Assembly: GCA_012797605.1 (NCBI GenBank)
Contig: JAAZOT010000069.1
Location: 1 to 54,950 of the forward strand
DNA length: 54,950 nt
Reading direction: 5' to 3'
Source: Spirochaetales bacterium
GTDB lineage: Bacteria > Spirochaetota > JAAYUW01
Every line of letters begins with the position of its first letter. Position 1 is the stretch's first letter. Below the pieces are notes generated by a model. It was given only the letters and a program-made list of their open reading frames with translations. It did not search any database and was not told where the DNA came from. This document shows, in pieces, positions 8,201 to 16,667 of the stretch. A program made the position numbers and the translations under genes.

Positions 8201-9331
8201 ATGAGAGTAAATATATTTAGAATTATATTTTTAATCTTAATATTTTTCACATTATTTTCCGTATATGGATGTATATTTAACAAACCTATTTTAACTGAAT
8301 TTCAAACAATAGATCTTGAATGCGGTTTTGATAAGATTTTTATTGGTTATTATTCAGGGGCTTTATATATTTCTTATATTGATTCAATTAATAATGAAAT
8401 AAAGTTTGCTAAATCAACTGACAATGGGTATAGTTGGTTGACTATGGCAATAGATAAATGCATGGTTATGTTTTATGTGGTTTCTCTATATAATCTCGAT
8501 TTTGAGTTATATGAGGGGCATATTTATCTTCTTTATTTCGATAGCAATATAGAAAAATTAAAAATTGCAAAATCAGTTGATGGTGGTTTAAGCTGGTCTA
8601 TTAAAATTTTAGATCAATTTGAATATTCAGGTAAAATAATGTATGGTTCTATGAAAGTCGTTGGAAATACTATTTACATTTCATGTAGTAATTCAAAAAA
8701 TCCAGATTTGATATTTTTAAAATCAGAAGATGGAGGGGAGAACTGGGTCGAAACTGTGATAGATTCGGAAGGATATGTGGGAGAATATAATTCAATGGCA
8801 GTTGATGGAAACAATATATATATTTCATATTATGATAGCTCAAATTCCAATTTAAAACTTGCAAAATCTAATGACTCTGGGGAAACTTGGTCTATTGATA
8901 CAATTGATAATGAAGGAGATGTTGGGAGGACCACTTCTATTATTGCAGATAAAAGTTATATTTTTATAATTTATTACGATTTTTCTAATGGTTTAATTAA
9001 ACTTGCAAAATCCACCAATTATGGTGAAAGTTGGTCTATTAAGCAGATTTGTGATGGTGAACATCACTTTTCATTTGTAAAAAATGGTGGTAATATATAT
9101 ATGTCTTATGTTGCTGAGAATAGTGAGGATTGTTCTAATGATTTAAAGCTTGCAAAATCTAAAGATCTTGGTAATTCTTGGTATTTCGATTCAATTGCAT
9201 CTACAGGTGATATAGGCGAATACAGTTCAATTGTTGTTAATGGAACTTATATCTATATAGCTTACTTTGATTCTTCTAATGAAGATTTAAAATTTGTAAA
9301 ATCGGATAATGGAGGAATTAGTTGGCGTTGA
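8201..9331 (+). CDS. Seven-module Asp-box beta-propeller lipoprotein 2
   Basis: This is the second paralogue, with signal peptide and lipobox VYGC (Cys24). Seven Asp-boxes can be read: STDNGYSW, SVDGGLSW, SEDGGENW, SNDSGETW, STNYGESW, SKDLGNSW and SDNGGISW. Again the chain ends one residue after the last Trp. The modules carry the repeated phrase NNIYISYYDSSNSNLKLAKS with small changes. A ribosome site (AAGG) precedes ATG 8201, and the gap to the previous gene is 78 bases. The protein should be lipid-anchored in the outer or inner membrane. No enzymatic residues are apparent; the ligand is unknown. Confidence 0.87.
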   Translation: MRVNIFRIIFLILIFFTLFSVYGCIFNKPILTEFQTIDLECGFDKIFIGYYSGALYISYIDSINNEIKFAKSTDNGYSWLTMAIDKCMVMFYVVSLYNLDFELYEGHIYLLYFDSNIEKLKIAKSVDGGLSWSIKILDQFEYSGKIMYGSMKVVGNTIYISCSNSKNPDLIFLKSEDGGENWVETVIDSEGYVGEYNSMAVDGNNIYISYYDSSNSNLKLAKSNDSGETWSIDTIDNEGDVGRTTSIIADKSYIFIIYYDFSNGLIKLAKSTNYGESWSIKQICDGEHHFSFVKNGGNIYMSYVAENSEDCSNDLKLAKSKDLGNSWYFDSIASTGDIGEYSSIVVNGTYIYIAYFDSSNEDLKFVKSDNGGISWR

Positions 9332-9397
9332 TATAATTCCTTTAACAAGAATTTTATTTTATAAGAAAATTCAAGTAAATAAGTTTAGGAAGAAAAT

Positions 9398-10543
9398 ATG
9401 AGGATTTGTTTTCAAATACTATTACTTCTGTTTTTAAATCTAATCCTTATAGTATTTAACGGATGTTTGTTCGAAAATTATGATTATTTTGTACCAGGTG
9501 AATATAATGATATAGAATCAGTCATAGATGGTAACGATGTTTCAAGTTTATCGATGATTACAGATCAAAATAATATTTATCTTATCTATAATAATAATTG
9601 TCAATTCGCTATATCAAAGGATAACGGTTCTAATTGGTCAAAAACATCAATTACTGATATTTACTCCGAATTCAAATCGATAGCAATGAATACAAGTTAT
9701 TTGTACATTTCATTTTATAGTGATGCAAATGGTTTAAAAATTGGAAAATCAAGCAAAAATCCAATAAAATGGTCATACTATTCTGTAGATTCTCAAACTT
9801 ATACAGGATATTATAATTCCATAGCAGCGGATGACAGCAATGTATATATTTCTTATTATAGTAGTACTGATGGCGATTTAAAATTTGCAAAATCAATTGA
9901 TGAAGGAGAGAATTGGTCCACTTATACAATAGATTCAGAAGGTGATGTTGGTTATTATACATCTATTGCAGTAGATGGAAATAATATATATATTGCTTAC
10001 TACGATAAAACAAATGGTGATTTGAAGTTCGCGAAATCAGTAGATGGTGGTAATAATTGGACAACAAAAACTATAGATTCTGAGGATGATACTGGTGGCT
10101 TTATTTCAATGGTAGTTGAGGATAACAATATATATATGTCTTATTATAGCTTTGGTATAAAACATGATTTAAAATTTGCTAAATCAGAAGATAAAGGTGG
10201 TACATGGAACATTAAAACTGTAGATTCAGATAATAATGTTGGTAAATATACATCTATAGCTGTAAATTCGAATAATGTTTACATTTCTTATTATGATTCC
10301 ACCAATGGAGATCTTAAATTTGCCAGTTCTTCGGATTATGGTAATACATGGCCAATTATAAAGAAAATAGCTACTAAAGGAACTGCTGGATTGTACTGCA
10401 CTATGGTCTTAAAAAACAGTACGATTTGCATAGCTTATTACTATTTTTATTATGATTATAATGTATATTATTATTATGATTCAAATAATGATGGACAATT
10501 AAAATTTGTGAGATCGGATGATGGAGGGAGTACCTGGTATTAA
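9398..10543 (+). CDS. Seven-module Asp-box beta-propeller lipoprotein 3
   Basis: This is the third paralogue: signal peptide, lipobox FNGC (Cys23), and seven Asp-boxes (SKDNGSNW, SSKNPIKW, SIDEGENW, SVDGGNNW, SEDKGGTW, SSDYGNTW, SDDGGSTW), ending one residue after the last Trp. Its internal modules are the most regular of the three, with a repeat period near 49 residues and the phrase NNIYIAYYDKTNGDLKFAKS. This suggests recent repeat expansion or conversion. An insert rich in Tyr and Asp (about residues 345-365) precedes the last box. AGGAAG precedes ATG 9398, and the spacing of 66 bases from the second paralogue suggests one transcript. Confidence 0.87.
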   Translation: MRICFQILLLLFLNLILIVFNGCLFENYDYFVPGEYNDIESVIDGNDVSSLSMITDQNNIYLIYNNNCQFAISKDNGSNWSKTSITDIYSEFKSIAMNTSYLYISFYSDANGLKIGKSSKNPIKWSYYSVDSQTYTGYYNSIAADDSNVYISYYSSTDGDLKFAKSIDEGENWSTYTIDSEGDVGYYTSIAVDGNNIYIAYYDKTNGDLKFAKSVDGGNNWTTKTIDSEDDTGGFISMVVEDNNIYMSYYSFGIKHDLKFAKSEDKGGTWNIKTVDSDNNVGKYTSIAVNSNNVYISYYDSTNGDLKFASSSDYGNTWPIIKKIATKGTAGLYCTMVLKNSTICIAYYYFYYDYNVYYYYDSNNDGQLKFVRSDDGGSTWY

Positions 10544-11022
10544 AATAAATAATTTATAAAAGGAATATTGGATAAATTCTTGAAAAGTATTTATAAAAAT
10601 CTTTGCATCAATAAATCATATTAAGAATAATTTAAGTATTATGGTCACCTCATAGTAATGGAAAATCGTGTGAACGAATCAAATTTTTCTTTACTTAGAA
10701 ATTTTAACTTGTAATTTCAGAAATCATAGGTTTGAAATAAACACCAAAATAAAAATCAAAAATTACTATTCATTTGAGTAATATATAATAAGTAGATATT
10801 AATCAGCAAACTTATAATTAAAGATAAGAATAAAGAATAAAAACAAAAATTAAAGATAAAGAAATGAATTAAAAAAAAAGACTAAAAATTAAAGGTTAAA
10901 ATTACAGATAATAGATAGAAATTATATCTTATAGATAAAAATAATGACCAATAGATAAAAATTATAAAATATAAGAAATAAGAATTATAAATTAAAGTTA
11001 AAGATAAAATTGAGGATTGAAG
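10544..11022 (+). other. 479-base spacer with A-rich degenerate repeats
   Basis: I see no gene here. The first half (to about 10790) has no obvious structure. From about 10795 to 11010 the plus strand is strongly A-rich with scattered T and G and very few C. It is built from loose variants of ATTAAAGATAAA and AGATAAAAATT repeated many times without fixed period. The end carries the GAGGA ribosome site of the EamA gene. It may be slippage-born filler or an unwound, A-rich upstream region. Confidence 0.6.
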
Positions 11023-11910
11023 ATGAAGGGTGAGTTTGCAGCACTTATTACGGCAATTTGTTGGACATTTAATTCATTATCTTTTTCAATTGCTGGAAGA
11101 ATAGTAGGTTCAAAAACAGTAAATCATATAAGATTGTGGATCGCTTTTTTTGCAATGGGAATTATAAATATTATAAGTTTTAAGTATTTTTTCCCGATCT
11201 ATGCTCCATTTAAATCCTTATTATTCTTGTCTTTATCAGGATTGGTCGGATTTGCTATTGGAGATGCAGCTTTGTTTGAATCTCTAGTCCTTTTAGGTCC
11301 AAGGCTTTCAATGACAATAATGGCTACAAATCCTATAATTGGGGCAATTTTATCATTTATTTTCTTGAAGGAAACCTTGAAGCCACTGCATATTTTGGCT
11401 ATTGCTGTAACTATTTCTGCTGTTATGTTTGTTGTTTCAGAAAAACATGAAAATGAAAATTTTGATAAGAAAAAAAGACCACTCGGTGTTATTTTGGCTT
11501 CAATCGGTTCTTTATGTCAGGCAACAGGTATGCTACTTTCCAAAATTGGTCTATCTTCTGGCATCTCTGTTATTAGTGGAAATATGATAAGAGTAAGTTC
11601 AGGACTTATCTTTATATTATTAATAGCAATATTTCAAAAGCAGTTTTTAAATGATTTCATCAAATTAAAAAATTTAAAAGGTACTCTTTACATCTTTGTA
11701 GGTGCGATATTAGGTCCAGTTTTAGGTGTCATGCTTGCACTATACGCTATATCTAAAACTCAAATAGGTATTGCCACAACAATAACATCTATTTCCCCAA
11801 TACTTTTAATCCCACTTTCAGCAGCTATATATAAAGAAAGAGTAACTATAAGAATGGTTATAGGAACCATAGTTACAATTGCTGGAGCCAGTGCACTTTT
11901 CTTTATTTAG
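11023..11910 (+). CDS. EamA-family (DMT) membrane transporter
   Basis: This is a ten-helix inner-membrane protein of about 295 residues made of two EamA domains. The first holds GFAIGDAALFESLVLLGPRL and a conserved NPIIGAILSFIFLKE segment; the second has TSISPILLIPLSAAIYKERV. Members of the drug/metabolite transporter family export or exchange amino acids, nucleotides or drugs, and the substrate cannot be told here. A TTG at 11017 is in frame, but ATG 11023 has GAGGA at the right distance, so I start there. The gene downstream begins 46 bases later and is probably co-transcribed. Confidence 0.9.
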   Translation: MKGEFAALITAICWTFNSLSFSIAGRIVGSKTVNHIRLWIAFFAMGIINIISFKYFFPIYAPFKSLLFLSLSGLVGFAIGDAALFESLVLLGPRLSMTIMATNPIIGAILSFIFLKETLKPLHILAIAVTISAVMFVVSEKHENENFDKKKRPLGVILASIGSLCQATGMLLSKIGLSSGISVISGNMIRVSSGLIFILLIAIFQKQFLNDFIKLKNLKGTLYIFVGAILGPVLGVMLALYAISKTQIGIATTITSISPILLIPLSAAIYKERVTIRMVIGTIVTIAGASALFFI

Positions 11911-11956
11911 GTTGTTTTCATTAAAAATCAAAAAGAATTAAAAGGAAGGACTATTG

Positions 11957-12658
11957 ATGAAAAAAACAATCTTAAATGACCTAATTCTTATTCTTTTTAT
12001 CCCAATATTATTTTCTATTTTCGCATTTGTCCCATTTCTTTATTCTTTTTATAAAAGTTTTAACAGTTCTCATCCTTACATTATGAGTTTTATAAAATTT
12101 GCAATTCTTGCAACTTACGGAGAAATTGCAGCTTATAGGATAAGCAATAAAAAGTATCCAGATAAAGGTTTTGGAATATTTCCAAAAATGTTGGTTTGGG
12201 GTATTCTTGGTGTTTTTATAAAAGCTGCATTTGTAATCTTTTCAAAAGGAGCAATCGCTCTTTTGGTTTCGATAAATAAAAATTTTCCTGTAAATATTTT
12301 GGCAACACAAGGAATTTCTTTATTAAAAATACTTGCTTCCTTCACTATTAGCCTAACCATGAATATAATTTTTGCACCTGTTATGATGTTGACCCATAAG
12401 ATTACAGATTTATATATCATTAAAGCCGGAGGGACCTTTAAGGGCATTTTTAAAACAAGATTTAAATTCACTGAATTATTATCAAATGTTGATTGGAAAA
12501 ACTTTGGAGGTTTTGTTCTTTGTAAAACGATACCATTCTTTTGGATTCCAGCTCATACTATAACTTTTTTGCTTGCTGAATCCTATCAAGTACTTTTTGC
12601 AGCATTATTAAGTGTTGCTCTTGGTTTATTTTTAGCATATAAACCAATTAGAAAGTAA
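11957..12658 (+). CDS. Integral membrane protein, possibly Mpv17/PMP22-like
   Basis: This 233-residue protein has four or five membrane segments. The C-terminal region NVDWKNFGGFVLCKTIPFFW followed by IPAHTITFLL recalls a conserved bacterial group sometimes annotated as Mpv17/PMP22-like, whose function is not established. The N-terminal segment FIKFAILATYGEIAAYRI also looks conserved. I set the start at ATG 11957, since AAGGAAGGA ends six bases before it; a TTG at 11954 is less likely. It follows the EamA gene at close range. The family name is a tentative recollection; membrane location is well supported. Confidence 0.65.
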   Translation: MKKTILNDLILILFIPILFSIFAFVPFLYSFYKSFNSSHPYIMSFIKFAILATYGEIAAYRISNKKYPDKGFGIFPKMLVWGILGVFIKAAFVIFSKGAIALLVSINKNFPVNILATQGISLLKILASFTISLTMNIIFAPVMMLTHKITDLYIIKAGGTFKGIFKTRFKFTELLSNVDWKNFGGFVLCKTIPFFWIPAHTITFLLAESYQVLFAALLSVALGLFLAYKPIRK

Positions 12659-12801
12659 TTCTTTTAAATTGTTTTATTGATTAATATAAATTTACTTAAA
12701 TAATATTAAAAAAATTAAGAAGATCAATTTCTAAATAATCTTTGGCAAGCAAAACTTAAAAAATTTAAATTAAATATTAAAATATAATTTTTTAATGTTA
12801 A

Positions 12802-13368
12802 TTAATATAAAGACAAAATATAATGTAAAAGTCTTCCTTTTAAAATTTTTTCACCATTATCTATTAAAACCATATGTCCACTATTTTCAAGCTTCAATGA
12901 TTCAACTTTATTTTTATTGGATAAAATCTTTACAAAATTTTCAAAACCTTTCTGTGAGAAATATAAATCCTGATCTCCCCAAGAAACAAATATATTTAAA
13001 TCTTTAATAAATGGTAAAATATTTTTCTCCATGAAGATCGCTGCTTTTTCAGATTTATAACTAAGCTCAGCGCTATCTTTTGGATTTATAGGGAAATTTT
13101 TAGCATAAAATAGGTTTTTTTCATCGTTCACAATATCCCAGACAGATTTTCTATTTGGAGCAGCTGAAGGTTTTGTGAAAAGGAAAACATATCTTAACCA
13201 GGAAGTTCGCTTTGAAAGCCAGTATACAATGGGTCCTGCAGTTCTATATTCCATAAGAGAATTAAGAGCTGAAAGAAAAACAAATAAATCAGGTTTTCTC
13301 TTTGCTTCAAGGCAGATAAATGAGTTTGGAAGTGCTCCAAATGATTGAGATGCAACTATTATTTTATC
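12802..13368 (-). pseudogene. Alpha/beta hydrolase remnant lacking its N-terminal half
   Basis: The frame encodes the nucleophile elbow (IIVASQSFGA), a cap region, the catalytic Asp segment (SWGDQDLYFS) and catalytic His segment (NSGHMVLID) of an alpha/beta hydrolase. Everything before the nucleophile strand, normally about 80-100 residues with the oxyanion loop, is absent. The coherent hydrolase frame starts at 13368, just after an in-frame stop and directly at the stop codon of the metallo-hydrolase gene (13364-13366). The first ATG (13254) lies after the nucleophile and has no ribosome site. A deletion that joined the metallo-hydrolase end to the middle of the hydrolase explains this. Less likely, it is a rare-start gene. 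Confidence 0.75.
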
Positions 13369-13984
13369 TTAATATTTTAGCTTCCGTTGGTTGTTGTATC
13401 TGCTCAGCGAAAGAATTGGCATCACTGATACTTCCGACCACATCACCAAAATGAATAGGGATAGCGTATCTAGGTTTTAGCTTGTTTGCTAGCAATGCAG
13501 CTTCTTTCCAGTTCATTGTATAAGTTCCTCCTACAGGTAAAAATGCAACATCAACTGAAAGATTCTGTATCTCTGGTACTGAATCCGTATCCCCTGCAAT
13601 GTAATATTTAATATTATCTATTTTTATTATATAACCAACCCATTTTTTCTCTTTTGGATGAAATTGTTTACCAATATTATAGGCATAGGTAGTTGTAAAT
13701 GAAATTGAAGATACAGAGTAATCTTTGCCAGGTTCAACAGTTAGAATTTTTAAGTTTAACTCTTTTGCCTTATCTTCAGATTCATTTGGCAAAATGATGA
13801 TACTGTTTGATTTCGCAACTTTTCTTATATCTTGAACTGAAAGGTGGTCGTAATGCGAATGAGTGCAAAATATCAAATCTGCATCATAAGAAGCTTCTTT
13901 AATATTGAAAGGATCGATATAAATAGTTAAACTTTTCTGGATTTTTATAGATGCATGCCCTAAATGATAAACTCCTTGAAGCAT
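13364..13984 (-). CDS. Metallo-beta-lactamase-fold hydrolase
   Basis: This is a compact 206-residue member of the UlaG/UPF0173-like group. It shows the metal motif THSHYDH at residues 41-47, a later His/Asp-containing AGDTDS segment, and IPIHFGD near the C-terminus, all placed as zinc or manganese ligands. There is no signal peptide, so it acts in the cytoplasm, probably on a phosphoester or lactone. A strong GGAGGG ribosome site precedes ATG 13984. It follows the ComFB-domain gene by 21 bases on the same strand. The substrate is unknown. The gene ends exactly where the hydrolase remnant begins. Confidence 0.88.
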   Translation of the reverse strand: MLQGVYHLGHASIKIQKSLTIYIDPFNIKEASYDADLIFCTHSHYDHLSVQDIRKVAKSNSIIILPNESEDKAKELNLKILTVEPGKDYSVSSISFTTTYAYNIGKQFHPKEKKWVGYIIKIDNIKYYIAGDTDSVPEIQNLSVDVAFLPVGGTYTMNWKEAALLANKLKPRYAIPIHFGDVVGSISDANSFAEQIQQPTEAKILR

Positions 13985-14005
13985 AAACCCTCCAAAATTT
14001 TTTAT

Positions 14006-14710
14006 TTATTTTGCAAGATAAACTGGTTCAAGGTTTATAATATCCCCTCGTTTTATCTGATTAACAATAGTTTTTTCAGATTTTAAGTTAAAACTGAAAA
14101 ATTTTTCTTCTTTTAAAAAACCTTCTTTAGAAACAATGATTTTCATACGAAACACTTTTTCGATCGGTATACTATTATTCTCGGCCTTAATAGATTTTGG
14201 CCAAAAGGTAAAAATACCATTTGTTTTAATGAAAGTTTGAATAGGATTTTTCCATAGGCTACTTGCCATATTTATCTTATTATTATATTCATCAACAAGT
14301 AAAACATCAGCACCATCTATAGGTTCAAAATTAGTTGAATTAAAAACTTGCCCAATTATTTGAGGGAAATTAAAGATGTAATCTTCCGATTCAATAGATG
14401 TATAACCCCATTCTATTTCTTCAGAAATATTGTCTGAAATATCTTCTTTTCTTCTGCTTTTAATCGTTCTTATTGCATCATAAATAAGGCTAATGATATC
14501 TGTGAATTTTTGCGAATCATACTTCAATTCCATTTCTTCATATATCAGACCGCGATATGAAATTATATATTCAGGTAATATCCTATTTAAAACATAACAG
14601 ACAACATCAAGCTTAAATTTAGAGTTTTTTGGTATATCTTCTTTATATGAGGAAATAATGCTATCAGTAAGATTATATACTAGATCTTCTAATGTATTTT
14701 TAAGTCTCAT
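14006..14710 (-). CDS. ComFB-domain protein with C-terminal beta-sandwich
   Basis: Residues 1-90 resemble the late-competence ComFB domain: an N-terminal LEDLVYNLTDSII helix and DVVCYVLNRILPEYIISYRG, matching the family's DVxAYALNxLPPxY core, without the zinc cysteines. ComFB-like proteins of cyanobacteria bind cyclic-di-GMP. After a spacer, residues about 115-230 form a beta-rich domain resembling a carboxypeptidase-regulatory or Ig-like sandwich (IIGQVFNSTNFEPIDGADVL). The start overlaps the HD-GYP gene by 11 bases with a perfect AGGAGG five bases ahead, so the two are coupled. A signalling role beside a cyclic-di-GMP phosphodiesterase fits well. No signal peptide is visible, so the beta-domain is presumably cytoplasmic. 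Confidence 0.72.
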   Translation of the reverse strand: MRLKNTLEDLVYNLTDSIISSYKEDIPKNSKFKLDVVCYVLNRILPEYIISYRGLIYEEMELKYDSQKFTDIISLIYDAIRTIKSRRKEDISDNISEEIEWGYTSIESEDYIFNFPQIIGQVFNSTNFEPIDGADVLLVDEYNNKINMASSLWKNPIQTFIKTNGIFTFWPKSIKAENNSIPIEKVFRMKIIVSKEGFLKEEKFFSFNLKSEKTIVNQIKRGDIINLEPVYLAK

Positions 14711-15998
14711 TATGCCTCCTGATAACCTGCTGATTTTTTTCTAGAAACTCTATAAATGATTTTGCCAAATGTGGGTCAAATTGGGTTCCACTACATTTTT
14801 TAAATTCCAATATTATATTTCTAAAATCAAGAGCCTTTCTGTATGGTCTATCTGTCGCCATGGCATCTAAAGAATCTGTTAAAGCCAGAATCCTACTTTC
14901 AAAAGGGATATCTTCACCTTTTAATTTGTCTGGATAGCCATAACCATCCCACCTTTCATGATGATGGCGAATAATTCTTCTTTCCTTTAAAAGAAATTCT
15001 AATGGTTCAAGTATATGTTCTCCCATCTCTGGATGTTTTCTTATAAAATTAAAATCAATTGTGGATAGTTCTTCTTTTTTATTTAAAAGTTCATAAGGAA
15101 TCCCTATTTTCCCTATATCATGAAGCAAAGCAGAGATCTCTAATGATTTTATCTGATATTTGGGTAAATTAATGAAAAATGCAAAATTTACCGTATAAAA
15201 TGAAACTCTAGAAGAATGTCCTTTTGTATAAGTATCTTTTATTTCAATAGCGGATACTAAGGAATTTATAGTATCCAAAAAGTTTGCTTCAATTTTTTCG
15301 AGAAGTTGAGCATTTTTTAATGCAAAAGCCATCTGGGAAGCTATAATAGATAGAATTGATATATCATCAGAGTTAATATCTAAATGTTTTTCAGATTCAA
15401 ATAATAAAAAGCCAAAAAGCTCTTTTTGATAGGCTATGGGGATATAAATATGTGATGAAATTGGTTTTTTAGAGATTTTTCCAATTATCTTCTCATTAAA
15501 AATCTTAAATGTTATGGTTAGTGAATTTTTAGCGAAATTGAGCATTTCATCTGGTTTAAATGGGGTTGAATCATAAATTTTATATGCTATTTCCTTTCCC
15601 TGAATAAAAAATTGATCTTCTTCATTGTTGTAATTTATGAATGTTCCTTCATCGAATTCATAAATCTTTTTAATATGTTCGATAGTAAAATTTATAGTAT
15701 CTTTGTAAATATTTGAATAAGTAAAATTTTCAAACTTTTTTGCAAAGGCATATAAAGATGATATTAGGTGACTTTTTTTTGATATAATATCACCCAAATC
15801 GGTATTAAAATCAAAATCCGAAATAATTTGCTTCTGATCTTTTTCCATCTCTATAATTAAATTAAAGCATTTTATGTAATCTTCAAGAGAATTAAGAAAA
15901 ATTTTGTAATATTTATTTGATTTTTTACTATTTAATTTTTGAAATTGGTATTTAAAATCTAATCGAGGTTTATTTATGGAATTGGCTGAAAAAATCAT
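14700..15998 (-). CDS. GAF and HD-GYP domain cyclic-di-GMP phosphodiesterase
   Basis: This protein of 432 residues has a GAF-type sensor domain at about 95-235, then an HD-GYP domain at 240-425. It shows all key motifs: the HD pair in LLHDIGK (H293, D294), the HHHERWDGYGYP signature at 345-356, and LALTDSLDAMATDRPYR. It should hydrolyse cyclic-di-GMP with a two- or three-metal centre, with GAF sensing an unknown small ligand. The N-terminus overlaps the divergent radC gene by 23 bases. The ATG at 15998 has no visible ribosome site and the next ATG is at residue 51, so the exact start is uncertain. ComFB-type and metallo-hydrolase genes follow in the same transcript. Confidence 0.9.
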   Translation of the reverse strand: MIFSANSINKPRLDFKYQFQKLNSKKSNKYYKIFLNSLEDYIKCFNLIIEMEKDQKQIISDFDFNTDLGDIISKKSHLISSLYAFAKKFENFTYSNIYKDTINFTIEHIKKIYEFDEGTFINYNNEEDQFFIQGKEIAYKIYDSTPFKPDEMLNFAKNSLTITFKIFNEKIIGKISKKPISSHIYIPIAYQKELFGFLLFESEKHLDINSDDISILSIIASQMAFALKNAQLLEKIEANFLDTINSLVSAIEIKDTYTKGHSSRVSFYTVNFAFFINLPKYQIKSLEISALLHDIGKIGIPYELLNKKEELSTIDFNFIRKHPEMGEHILEPLEFLLKERRIIRHHHERWDGYGYPDKLKGEDIPFESRILALTDSLDAMATDRPYRKALDFRNIILEFKKCSGTQFDPHLAKSFIEFLEKNQQVIRRHNET

Positions 15999-16596
15999 AA
16001 ATGATTGTGAAGTAAATGAAAAAAGTAGTAAGAATTTGGAAAAAAGTCTTAAAATTATTTTGGATCTAGATTCGACTGGACTAAAGGAAGTAATAGAATT
16101 TATTTATAGATCTATCTATACTCATAGTTTGCTATGGGATTCAAATTGCTCCATCAAGATTAAAGAAAAAGTAGTTGCCATAACCAAAATAATACAATAT
16201 TTTTTAGATTTTAAATCAAGATGGCCAGCGACAATTTCTTCTGCGGAAGAAGTCGTAAAGTATATTAGAAATTTCTGTGCTCCAGACAGAGAGACTTTTA
16301 TAGCAGTATACTTAGATACACATAATAATGTAATTTCAACTTCTATCATTTCATATGGAACTATCGATTTTGCTTATGTAAATGTTAAGATGATCTTTTC
16401 TTATGCTTTGAAATTTGAATCTTCGAAGCTAATTCTTGTTCATAATCATCCAAGTGGTGATCCTTCACCTTCTTCAGAAGATATTGCTTTTACAAATAAA
16501 ATATCGACCATGGCTAAAGATTTTGGTATTGTATTGTTGGATCATATAATAGTAGCAAATTCATTTTTTTCTTTTAAATGTGAAGGCATGCTTTAA
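15976..16596 (+). CDS. radC: RadC/JAB-domain protein
   Basis: This 206-residue protein has the JAMM metal motif in HNHPSGDPSPSSEDI (H156, H158, D169) plus an upstream catalytic-type Glu (RETFIAVYLD). The helix-hairpin-helix N-terminus of RadC is poorly conserved here, but the overall length and C-terminal half fit. RadC proteins occur in most bacteria; the role in DNA repair is disputed, and some act in natural transformation. GAGG seven bases before ATG 15976 supports the start. It is divergent from and overlaps the HD-GYP gene. Confidence 0.9.
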   Translation: MELAEKIINDCEVNEKSSKNLEKSLKIILDLDSTGLKEVIEFIYRSIYTHSLLWDSNCSIKIKEKVVAITKIIQYFLDFKSRWPATISSAEEVVKYIRNFCAPDRETFIAVYLDTHNNVISTSIISYGTIDFAYVNVKMIFSYALKFESSKLILVHNHPSGDPSPSSEDIAFTNKISTMAKDFGIVLLDHIIVANSFFSFKCEGML

Positions 16597-16667
16597 TAAA
16601 TTTAAATTAAATGTTGAAAATATTCTTATTAGATTTATAGTTGTTTTCAAAATAAAAAGGTGGTGAA

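Noticed and set aside
9672-9962. Open frame of 96 codons on minus inside the third Asp-box gene
   Set aside because: It arises from the repeat on the other strand and gives His/Asn/Leu-rich nonsense with no known pattern.
11017-11022. TTG start for the EamA gene
   Set aside because: ATG 11023 has the ribosome site at the right distance; the same reasoning removed TTG 11954 and TTG 42030.
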